The translations under genes and the position numbers were made by a program. DNA of 64,000 nt from Telopea speciosissima (lineage: Eukaryota; Streptophyta; Magnoliopsida; Proteales; Proteaceae): contig NC_057924.1 of NCBI RefSeq assembly GCF_018873765.1, positions 8,618,001 through 8,682,000 of the forward strand, in the 5' to 3' direction. The notes under the pieces are model-generated. The model did not search any database and was not told the DNA's origin. It saw only the letters and a program-made list of their open reading frames with translations. Of the stretch, positions 12,301 to 22,512 are shown piece by piece (position 1 is the first letter of the stretch; each line of letters begins with the position of its first letter).

Positions 12301-12690
12301 AACCTGTACTTGGAGGCGCAGAGATGATAACCTTCTTGGGTCTCTCCCGCCTAGTACCCATAAACACAAACTCTTCACCTTCAATGGTTTGAATAGAACC
12401 TTCCTCTCAAGCAGATTAGGACTCGGCTTTGTGAGTTGATAGCCAATCCATTCCCAAAATCACATCAAAGTCTTTCATATCCAGCAGATTAAGCTTGCTT
12501 GAGTCCGTGACCACCCACACATACCGGCAAGGATCATAAACCGAGTTAAGTTCAACCTTGCTACCCGTTGGTGTACTTTGTCAATTTCGGGCCATTAGCT
12601 TTGGTTCAATGGACATCTTCTTAGCAAAACTAGGGGACACAAAAGAGTGTGATGCCCCGAATCAAATAAAGCATAAGCAGCCGAGAGCAA
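9340..12690 (-). pseudogene. pol of the chromovirus (PR-RT-RH-INT-chromodomain), frameshifted
   Basis: Reading leftward on the minus strand: a protease with the DSG active-site triad near 12640 (one base lost just after it) and ILGMDWL near 12450; reverse transcriptase from about 12180, with [10 protein letters not shown] and the catalytic FIDDILVYS near 11670; RNase H with [15 protein letters not shown] near 11170 and ending [18 protein letters not shown] near 10915; integrase with a zinc-finger remnant near 10500-10600 and the TAFHPQTD motif near 10130. A GPY-like tail ([20 protein letters not shown]) follows near 9600, then a chromodomain remnant ending WEAEVEMRAKYPFL near 9390. Together these would cut, copy and integrate the element. 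At least ten small indels separate the domains into different frames, so no full polyprotein can be made. Confidence 0.85.
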
Positions 12691-12749
12691 ACAAGAACGA
12701 CACCGACAAGCAAGACAACCAATCATAGAAACAAAAGCTATCATATGCA

Positions 12750-14068
12750 CATCTTAAGAGTAGAGTGCATTACCTGTAATAACACTGGGATCGGCCTGGG
12801 CCTCTTCATTTGTCACGAGAATACACCCGACCTTGAGATCTATGGGCCGGAGCAGAAGAAGAGAACGCACAACGCCTTGGCTTGGGGTGCCTTTTGTGTA
12901 GCCGCACTGAGGACCTATCATCCGAGGGATGAGGACAGCTCGAACCATATGCCCGGACTCCTTGCAATTGTAACATATAAGAGTCTGGGAACCATAGTGA
13001 GGAGTTGATGTAGGCTGGGCGCTTGCACTCGCATCGACCTCCGGATCGGACCGGAAAAGCGAGTGTAGGATCCTCTCTTTTGGAATTTTGTGGATCCCTA
13101 GGTTCATGAGAGGTCATGGGCCTTTTACCACCTGAATGGCCCTGTAATTTCTCTCTCTGGTCCTCAATCACCTTAGCGCCTGGACCGTCTCAAGATAAGT
13201 AGGGTACTTGTGTAGCACCACAAGTACTAATGCTAGGTCTAAGCCCCTTCTCAAACTTCCTAACCTTCACATTCTCGCCTTCATGTGTACCGGGCGAAGT
13301 AAAACACTCCTCAAAAGCTTGCTGGTACTCAAGGACCGATTTGGATCCTTGAAAGAAGCTCATAAACTCGGACTCCTTCCTATCACTAAGTTTTGAGGGA
13401 AGAAATTTTTGAAGAAGACTTCCTTGAATTGAGCCCAAGTTGCCTCTGGGTGAGTTGCCCAAAAATGGTCTTTAGAGGAGAGCCACCACGCATCGAATCA
13501 CCCCGAGTGGTAGGTAGCACACCGGATCTTGTCCGTGTCATTGCATCTGTATCACTTCAAAGATTCTCTCAAGATCCCTTATAAATGTTGCGGAAAAAGG
13601 AATCATGGGCCATCTTGTAGAAGGTTGGAGGGCGATGTTTCAAATCTTTCCTGACCTAGCAAGATCTACCCAAGCCGAGCCACCGCTTGGTGGAGGAGTC
13701 ATCGAAGTGGAAGGTAGAGTAGGTGCTGCACCTCTTGTGTCAAAGGAATTCCGGCGTAGCTTGAGCCAGGAGGAACACTAGGTACAGCAGAACCCACGGG
13801 GCGGTGGGGAGGATTGACTTGCACAGGAGGAGGCACTGGCGCCTTTCCCTAACAAAGGCTTGGAACATAGCAGTCATGTTTTGCATAAATTGGCGCCGCT
13901 CTTGTTGCGCCTCCCTATGCTCTCGTTCCATGGATTGCAACCTATTGCTCAACAACGCGCGACATCCGCATTATTACTAAGGCGGTGCTACGGTAGAACC
14001 GTATTTGAAGCCTCACCGGCTTCTTCCCTAGCAGGAGAACGGTTGGCATTTGACCGTGTATTAACCAT
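12750..14068 (-). pseudogene. gag of the chromovirus, frameshifted
   Basis: The likely start codon is at 14066-14068 on the minus strand. The N-terminal part contains a helical segment (MEREHREAQQERRQFMQNMT, near 13920). The central part (about 13190-13460) carries the gag motif with FFQGSKSVLEYQQAFEE. Near 12980-12940 is a CCHC zinc knuckle beginning CYNCKESGH; a single missing base throws the last cysteine into another frame. Gag would form the virus-like particle and bind element RNA. The transition to protease near 12700 is not a clean boundary. Confidence 0.8.
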
Positions 14069-15442
14069 GGTTCACACTGGTTACGATCAACACCTACGCT
14101 TATAGGCACAATAGCAATATTAAGCAAACCAATCAAAAATCGATTTGCAAAGGTAAACACAGTTACATGAGGGGTAAGGGTAGCAATAATGAGGGTAATA
14201 AGCATTAGAAACAAGTTGGTTAAGCAAAACAGGTCAAAAACCCTTCTGGCGGGTCGGATTTACGTGCGGTTTCACTAGGCGCATCCGAGTGTAAAACCGA
14301 GATTCACAGGACCAAAGTCTGGTCTCGGAAACCGCGGATTCACATCGGTTTCATAATTTTGCATCCGAGTGTAAAACCGCATGGCCCAAAAAACATTCGA
14401 CTCGAAACTCATTTTCAAAACCCAAATTCCTATTTCTAAACACACCCTACGCTTTGGAGAACCCAAAACCGCACTCGTTCTTGCTCCATTTCCCTTCTAG
14501 GTTCGATTTTTTTGGCACTCCAACCCTCTCTTCAACGGATCCGATCGAGTTCAGGTATGACCTCTTCCCTCTCTATCGATTTATCTCTTCTCCCTTCGAC
14601 TTCTCTTATGGAGAAACCCCAAAACCCATTTCGGGTTTACTAGGTTTGGGTTTTTTGTTTTCTCCTAGCTAAATAGATGGATTATTGTCCATTCTCCATT
14701 CGTTTCCCATCATATGCAACCTAGTTGAGGTATTTCCCCAATTTTGCACCTTCACCATGGGTTTGGGTTGGATTTTGGAGAAATCCCAAAACCCTAACCG
14801 AAAATTCTATTTCCTTTTTGCCCAAATCAAGTTCGGTTTTGCTAGGTAGGCTTGGTGTATATAATTTGGGGTTGTCTCAAGCCATTACTTATTTACTTCT
14901 TGCAATTGGAACTTCAAGAATCACATCCGAAATTTCCTTTTAGAGATTCAAGCATGATTTACTACAAATTAGCTCCATATATTGCTTGAACTAGATATTT
15001 GGTATAAACTTCATGTTCTAGGTATAATATGGCCATGTATTTATATTGTTTACTATGCCATTCAACTTCCAAACACAATCTGAAAATTTCCTCTTTGGAT
15101 CTCTTAGTATATTTCTTATCAAATCAGTCCAACTTTGTTTGAACTAATTGCTTGCATAATATAATGCTCTCCAAGCATAATGTGGCCATGTACATTTATT
15201 CTCTATGATTGCATCTACATAGTGGCCATGCATTCCCCTTTTTCCTAACTCCTTAGACCATTCACAACCAAATTTTCTAGTAAATTTCCTGCTGTAATTT
15301 GGTTAACGTTGTAGGAATCGAGGTCTAGGTTCTAATTCCTTATCTCCTTTCATTGTATATCGCTTAGACCTTAATATCCAAGCATGGACTTAATATGTTT
15401 CTGTATTCTTGGCCTTCCTTGGTTGCAGGTTAGGGAATCTAA
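14069..15442. other. Divergent spacer between gag and the extra plus-strand ORF
   Basis: This part of the chromovirus lies between gag (reading left) and the extra ORF (reading right). At 14240-14390 it holds copies of the GCATCCGAGTGTAAAACCG motif that resembles the palindromic repeats in the LTRs. From 14450 the plus strand has short open stretches and pyrimidine-rich segments ending in TTGGTTGCAG (15419-15428), which looks like a 3' splice site just upstream of the ORF start. No protein family is recognised. Confidence 0.5.
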
Positions 15443-16620
15443 ATGGCTCCTAGAACAAGGCGTGCACGGCCGAACAAGCGCCCATGCTTTGGATGTACTA
15501 TGGTTCCAAGACCTAGAGAAACAGGAGATGTACCAAGACCACTTTCGCTTTAAGAGTATCTTGGAGGGGAGAGATGTGATACTTGGAAGACCTCAAGGCC
15601 TACAAAGTAGGGCCGAGATTTGAAGCATCGGGGTGGTCCAACCTCCTCAACCTTCCGAGCCATTCTATCCCAAGCTCATTCGTCACTTCTACGCCAACTC
15701 GCACACCGAGAACCTAGGCACGCGAGATTACCGGATCATCTCTTATGTCAAGGAGTCACCATATCCTTCACAGGGGCACAGTTGGCGGTGCATCCTCAAT
15801 GTAGCTATCCTGGGAGAGAAGACCATCACAGCACCATGGAAGAATCCCTACTCCTTTCTCGGAGAGAGGCATACAGGAATTATACAGGAGCTTACACGTG
15901 GGGCATTCGAGAAGAAAGTGCCCGAGACTTCTTTTGCTAATTCTCCCTGGATATTGAGCCGGATTGTGCAAAGACAACATCGTGCCTATAGCAGGTCACC
16001 GCACCATGCCTTCCATCTTCGTAGGCTATGTGGCCTATCACCTCTACAAAGGCATTCCCATCCGCCGCCCTACATTATCATGCGGACCATGGATCATGCG
16101 GGCGAATTCCCAGGAAGAACTTAGATTTACCCTATGGGAGGTTGCTCACCACTATTTTCCAAGATTTTGGAGTTGACTTGAGTGAGGAGGATCAAGACTT
16201 AAGAAGATCCACCTCTAGATCGTAATGCAGGGCGAGGATGCGAATTGCGATGGATGCATATAGTGATGGGGAGCCATTGGTCCCAGAGAGGGCCACGGGC
16301 CCGAGCCTCGTACAAGAGCCTCCTCCTCGGCCATGTGCATGCGGCCTCTTCATCCCAAGATCGCTCCTAGTGGGTCCGACATCGACAGATTCTTGCAGCT
16401 CTGGGCGGATGAGCACCGCATGGCTCGGGGGTTTGAAGGAGTGAACACTAGGCTCGATGCATCGACAGGACGCATGGAGAGCTTGAGCAGCAGATGGAGG
16501 ACTTGCACTCCTACCTCCATGATGAGGGCACAGAGGATGAGCCCGAGAGTGATGATGAGATGGAGCGAGTAGACCTCCGGCCATTCCCACCATGCTCAGA
16601 TGGACTCCTAGCTATTTGTC
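15443..16620 (+). pseudogene. Extra plus-strand ORF of the chromovirus, plant transposon-protein-like, broken
   Basis: This coding region is on the opposite strand from gag-pol. It starts with a basic N-terminus (MAPRTRRARPNKRP), preceded by a plausible splice acceptor at 15428. Pieces in shifting frames then follow: HFRFKSILEGRDVILGR near 15540, PFYPKLIRHFYANSHTE near 15660, SYVKESPYPSQG near 15745, VPIAGHRTMPSIFVGYVAYH near 15985, GRLLTTIFQDFGVDLSEE near 16130 and an acidic tail (DEGTEDEPESDDEMERVD) near 16530. This succession is familiar to me from predicted plant proteins labelled putative plant transposon protein, found within retrotransposons. Function is unknown. Several frameshifts make this copy a pseudogene. 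The 3' end is approximate. Confidence 0.6.
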
Positions 16621-16929
16621 TTATCATGCAAGCAAATTTTTTTTTTTTTTTTTCCTGGTTGTAAGAATTTGAAGTTTACGATTCATTGAATTTTGTTGTA
16701 ATCACTCATTTGGCTTATGGAAAATGTATTCACAATTTGAATTAAGGAATATATATATAAATATATACACATGTCTTTCCTTCCACTTTGCCTATTATTT
16801 GCTATTGTCTTGGCTTTCTCCTAACATTCGCACACATTCCAATTATGCATTGTTAGAAGCTTTTATTTTAGCAACCTATTGTGTAGAGTAAATCACAATT
16901 CCGCTAGATGGGCATGGTGCGAGCATCTC

Positions 16930-16942
16930 GCTCCGATACCCA
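16930..16942 (-). promoter_or_regulatory. Primer-binding site of the chromovirus
   Basis: Immediately inside the right LTR the minus strand reads TGGGTATCGGAGC. Plant retrotransposons primed by initiator-Met tRNA normally have TGGTATCAGAGC, so this site matches with one inserted G and one A-to-G change. Its position next to the LTR confirms that the right LTR is the 5' LTR of the element. Confidence 0.75.
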
Positions 16943-19775
16943 TGCCACACCCCTATTCCGCATAAGGAATATAATATCATATAAAGGGTGACTAGGACGA
17001 CGCGTGTCATCCTACTAAACCGCCCGGATCACCGACACGTTGTCCCAACGCACGACCATATCCAATATTAACACAATATAATATTAGAATGCGAAAAGAG
17101 GAATATTACATTCCAAGGATCGTAGTATTGCGGAAGCGTATAAATCGAATAGTTACAAGATGTTCAAAGCTAGATGATAAATACAAGAATTAGTTACATT
17201 TCCAATGACCATCTAATAACTATCAAAAATGGTATTACAGAAGTATTTCACCATAGGCCTTAGCCTCAAAAGTAATCAAAAAGGGATCGAGTCCCGAATA
17301 TCCTCACGGCCCGTAGGCACAATCATCGCAAGGACACCCGTCGCCATGTTCCTCAAACACGGCCTCCGGTTCCTCCTCACCGATCTCATCGTATCCCGAG
17401 GGCTGAACTCCAAGTCCCGCGAGATATCCGTCACCGCATCATAATCTAAAAAGTGTGCGCACGAGGGGTTAGCTCCACCGAGCGGTGAGGGGATGGGAAT
17501 GCACAAACACGCAATTCACATAGTCCAATGATGCATGCACATGTTAAGTCCATTTTTCCACCTAACAAACAACTAAGTCAATGGCATATGCATCGTGACA
17601 ACTCGGGAGACACCGTGGGTCACTTAACTTATCGCCACAATGAAACCTCAATTGTCACGTGGGACCTACGCCGATCGAAGCCTCCAAGACCACTCAATGG
17701 CGCACCCCGATAACCAATACTACCATGATGGCCTCTCCCACCTCCACGAATCCGGTATCGATTACCCAACACCTAAACCCCTGTTGGTAAGGGTCGTAGC
17801 ATAAGGGTGTGAAATCCTAGCCACAATATACTACATGCAAGTCCTATCGCCCCGAGAGGTAATCCGGCGCATCAACTTTTCATCCGGTTTAGTGCCTTAG
17901 CACAAGACGCACGGCGATACAGCTTCAACATGACATTCAACAAAATTTCTTCATAAATGTATATAGTGTTCGGGGCCGCACTGCACTCCACCGCACCGAG
18001 ACCCATCAAGGTATCACATTACCAATCAACATTATAACAATTGTATATAAGAGTATGCAATATGCACAAACATGCTTATTAATTATAATGATTACATAAT
18101 ATATAATGCAATAATAATAACAAGCCCAAACGACCAAACCCACTCACAACGTATACGCCAAGCACCGAGATTATCGTTGTCGCTCGATCAAGCAATAAGC
18201 CACAAAAGTGAATATATTAACCTATACAAAGAGTGAAATAAGGTTAAACGAGCGAAGGAAAGGATCCCCAAAAGGTCTCCCATAAACACTTAAGTATAAG
18301 GTTTCGTAAACAAAGTGGTTGCAGGAGTGGTTTCATGCCAAAATTCTGCAACCACATGTAAATCCTAGGAAACCGGGGTTCGGGACAGTTTTTAGTCAAG
18401 GTCGGATGCGGATGTGGTTTTAAAACGAAATCGAGTGTAAATCCGACCTTCACGGGGCTCAGGACAATTTTGGTCAAGGTCGGATGCGGATGTGGTTTTA
18501 AAATCAAACCGAGTGTAAATCCGACCTTCACGTAATCCTTCTCGGGAAGGTAATTTGTGGTGGTTTCTTGCAGTGTCTCGAACCCACATGTAAACCCTCA
18601 CACCTTCGGTCCAAAATCCGAAGGATTCCTCCAAGGACCCCATTTCAAGTGGTTTTAAAGCACAAGGACTTCTAGGAAACTCCATCCTAAGCTCATTAGG
18701 GTCCAACCTTAAATCTCTCAAATGGCAATGAGAACCCTCACATTAGAGCTCATAATGGAGTGAAATAACTCCACCATAGCTTGGATTTAAAGCTCCATCG
18801 ACTCCCTAGGTTCCAAGAGAGATCTAGGTCAATCTCTCCCATTACCCAACCCCTTTTTAAAATCCAAAATAGAAGAAGGAAGAAGGTTCAATAGCTTACC
18901 TACCCCCAAGATGAGAGAGCTCCACGATTTATGGCCCAAGAGATGGGGTCTCCACCTTCCTCCAAGCCTCTCTCTCCTTCCTCTTTCTCTTCCTCTCCTC
19001 TTTCTCTCCTCTTTCTCTCCTCCACGATTTAGGGTAGAAGAGAATGATGAAGGAGAAGTTATGTTCTCTCTCTCCCTCATGGACTCATTTATAATAAATG
19101 GGTATTTGGGTACCTCTAGTCAAATGGGTCATGAGGCTTAATGGGTCAACCCATTAGTTCTATGTGGGTAAGTGGATGGAATAACCCATCATTGGGTCAA
19201 TAGGTTAAATGGGCCTGCCCACAACTTTAATTAGGGAAAAGCCCATTCTTAGATGGGTTCATATGAGATGGGTATAAGTCCCCAATGTACTTCCTAAAGG
19301 TACGTGGGACCCGAACTTAAATTATTCCCTTCTCTCATGAAATAGCTCGAGCGGTTCAAGCCCGGACCCGCACTTCGAGGTTACCAAGGGAAGAATAATT
19401 AATAAGTCTTGAGGCTAGAACTTACTTTTCCCTGTCATGGTTTATTACCCATGACCCGAAGCACTTCGCCACGCAATGCTAAGCTCATCACCGAACGAAT
19501 TATCCAACTGAGGTGACGGTCCAGGATGCTCTCTCCTGAACTCCTCGCTTCCCGGGCTGGTACTTGGAGGGTAGTCGACGAAGTCGCCGTCAACGAACTT
19601 TCCCCACTGGCGGTTGAGGAATCTTTCCTCCACAGGCAAACCCGTGCTGTGGTCAACGATTTTGTAGCTAGGTTTGACCATCATGGAGAACAGGTCACCA
19701 GCATACATGGCAGCGGTATCTACACGTCACGAGAAGAAATGATATTTAATCATATCCCGGGGTACGGGTATAACA
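16943..19775 (-). repeat. 5' LTR of the chromovirus (right copy)
   Basis: This 2833-bp LTR is the promoter-bearing end in the element's orientation. It is nearly identical to 6493-9322. Many of the differences are at CG sites, where one copy has CG and the other CAG or CTG, or CG against CA. The tandem palindromic unit recurs at 18399 and 18477 with a 78-bp period, slightly shorter than in the other copy. I could not pick out the TATA box with confidence. Confidence 0.9.
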
Positions 19776-19780
19776 ACTTA

Positions 19781-22512
19781 GGTCGCATAGAGTCACTAAG
19801 TTCACTCAAAAAAAGTCCAACCACGGCTTTCCAAGCATAAGCATTGCTGATGCAGATTTATCACCAAATTGGGCTTCTTTTATTAGGAATAAGTCTAGGG
19901 TTGGGTTACACACATGTTGGGCCTTTGTTTCCAAGGGTTTTCTATGTATTATGCCACTTTAATGAGCCTAAACTAGGGGTACATAGGTTGCATACGGGAT
20001 TAGTCCAATACTTAATTTATTTTTATGTTTTTTTAATTGAACCGGTTCAAATTGGTTGCATCCAATTGGTTCAATTTAAGTGATCATGTGACTTGGTTAA
20101 GTGGTCATGTGACAACTTAAGTAGTCATGTGATGTAAGCTGGGCTGGATTAGGACTCTATAAGTCCAGTCATGTTTTGAGTCTATTTCCTTTAGTATTCT
20201 AGTTTCCTAGTCGGTTTAAGTTACCTAATAGGTTAGGGATAGGGTTAGGCCATTCCTTTTTAGTGTCTAAGTCTATTTTGAGTCTTCTATATAAATGTGT
20301 AAGGGAGGCCAGCATTAGATATGAATTTGATTAATAAAAATTAGCTTTATGCTTGCTGCCATTGCTGTTGCTCTTTGTGAGTGTATATCCTTATGGATCT
20401 CAAGATGGATAGGGTGGGTGGACTCCTGCGACTCCTTGCATTGTGAAGATCGGGAGGCTCTTTCAAATCATCAAGGTGCTGCCATTGTTCTTGCAATACA
20501 GTGAGTTTGAATCTGTTTTTTTATTTTAAACCTTCTTCTACTTAGACCTAATCTATAGTCCCCTCCTTCCATCAAACCCTAATCTCCATTAAACCTGCAA
20601 CTCCTACCTCAACTAGGACTCCCTCATAACTCCAAATTTAGCCATCAGTTTCGAACCCTACTTCCAGCCTATATCCCTCACACCTCTCCCTACACTCGAC
20701 CTTAAACCTAGCCCTTAGTCTCCACTACAACCCCTTCATTCCCCCACTCCATTAAACCTAAAACCTGCAATTCGATTCTGCCTAGGATTGCAGAATTTTT
20801 GAACCTTCCCAAACCCTAATATTTATATGCCATTAAAGCCTCCTAGACCTGCATAATAAAATCCCATAAGCCCCATTACCATTATTCAACCTTAACCCTA
20901 ATTTCTGCCCTAATTAGCCTAAGTTGTCCTAATCAGCTAGCCTTGTTAAGTGATCCTATTTTCCTGGTTCCTAGTGGGACTTCTCCTACCTAGGACTACA
21001 TCAATTGCCCACGTTCGATTGAACTTCTTCAAGCAGGGGTTCCCTTAGTCCATGGATTGGGTTTTACCTTCTTTGCAAAACCATTCTATGGAAACTGGGA
21101 ACCGACGTAGTATCTTCTGGAGCAGAACAAAGCCTGGAATAATTTCAAGATAGGAAATTTGCTTTTACACCTCAATGCCCTTACTGAAACTGCTTCTGCC
21201 TAAGTAACTTGGGATTTCACTCTTCAACACTTTCTAATATCAAGTCTTATGGTGCAAGATTAATGGTAGATTCTACTCATGTTTCTACTAAGGAACCCGT
21301 CTCTTCAATGGAGCCCAGGGTGTTAGGAACTTGCGTAGAATTCATCCTCAAAAGCTAGCTGTTAAAGAGAGGGTCCCTCGAGTGGAACCCAAGTTGTTAG
21401 GGACTTGGGTAGAACTCATCCTCAAAAGCTATTCCCCCTCCCCCTCGGGTTAAGAAGAGGGTACCCAAGTACCTATAAACCCTCTTCATTCCCATTCATA
21501 TCTGATGTGACACTATTTTTTTCGCCTTACATGTGAAACTCCAGCACAAGACCCAAAGGTGCTAATCTAGACAAGGAAACAAAAGGTAATTTGGTCAATC
21601 AATACTCGTATAGGAGAGAACAATGGATGGCTGGATGCTCGTAATACTTCGCTCTTCCTTCACTTCATGAGAGAGAGAGAGAGAGAGTTACTATAAAATA
21701 ATCTAAGGATGGTGGTGGGTGTGCTACAACTGAGACTTGTAGCGATGAAAATGGAATAAGAGAAGGAAAGCCACTTTGAGTTATAAGCTTCGGGTCTGTA
21801 CTCTTTTTTGATCAGATTTGTCTTTATCTCCTCTAGTTCCCTGCCCGGCCCAGTTCCTCTAACAAGGGGGGTCGAAATGACGGCCCTACTTTTGCTTAAA
21901 CACTCTACCAGATGGGATCCACCACCCCCTATTAGAGAAACTGGGACTGGACCAGGCTGGGGATTGGAGGAGATAATTTTCCCTACTCTGTCAAACTCTC
22001 CACGATATTTCTTATTTCTTTCTTGACAATAAAATAAAAGAGAAAAGGCTCTCTCTGTAAGAATGTCAGGGAGAGTTTGGCCCTTACAAGTTACAACTGT
22101 TTCCCCGGGACCTTGAGGTTGAGACTTAAGTGACTCTCTCCTCTACTCTCATCTTAATTTATTGTGGATTGTTGTGGATGGTCTCCTTTGTCTCTTATGC
22201 TCTCTCTTTCTCTCTCTATTTTTCTGTGTTGAGAAACATTGCTTGAACTCTCATTAACTACGCAATATAATATAGACATCGTCTTGTCTTTCTCCACCTA
22301 ATCTATGGACATGACCTCATGGGATACTTCCTGTCTTTCATCTACTCCCCCTTTCCCCCCAAAACTTTCTCCCTCCCTCCCTCTGCTGAGTTGAAGATGA
22401 ACTAAGGAATTAATCTTTTTTATTGGGTGTTACATCAATTCATTTACTGGGTTGTGAAAGAATCTGAGACTCTGATTTCAGGTAGTTTGTATTTCTTTCC
22501 TAACTCAAAAGG
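19781..22512. other. Intergenic DNA and 5' region of the NPH3-family gene
   Basis: No complete gene is visible. About 19900-20520 has an LTR-like texture, with a TATA-like CTATATAAATGTG near 20290 and a downstream pyrimidine/GC transition, but no partner or PBS was found. A GA microsatellite lies near 21669-21687. Around 21815-21990 the two halves are imperfect complements (CTCCTCTAGTTCCCTGCCC against CCTCCAATCCCCAGCC), which suggests a fold-back MITE. The pyrimidine-rich DNA from about 22140 probably includes the promoter and leader of the downstream gene. Confidence 0.45.

Larger units (their letters stand above)
6493..19775 (-). mobile_element. Complete Ty3/gypsy chromovirus (Tekay/Del-like), 13.3 kb
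   Basis: The element is bounded by two long direct repeats (6493-9322 and 16943-19775) that begin TG(T/C)CACACCCC and end GGTATAACA. The 5-bp target duplication ACTTA flanks it at 6488-6492 and 19776-19780. Genes run on the minus strand in the order gag, protease, reverse transcriptase, RNase H, integrase and chromodomain, the Ty3/gypsy chromovirus order. The purine tract lies next to the left LTR and the primer-binding site next to the right one, which fixes the orientation. The coding part carries many frameshifts, so this copy is not autonomous. An extra plus-strand coding region lies between gag and the right LTR. The clade is judged from the integrase tail and chromodomain remnants. Confidence 0.9.

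Noticed and set aside
16192..16593. 133-codon minus-strand open frame inside the chromovirus
   Set aside because: It is the complement of the GC-rich 3' part of the plus-strand ORF and lacks any domain.
19900..20520. Possible solo LTR upstream of the NPH3-family gene
   Set aside because: It has a TATA-like motif but I could not find TG/CA ends with a target duplication, so it is not listed as an element.
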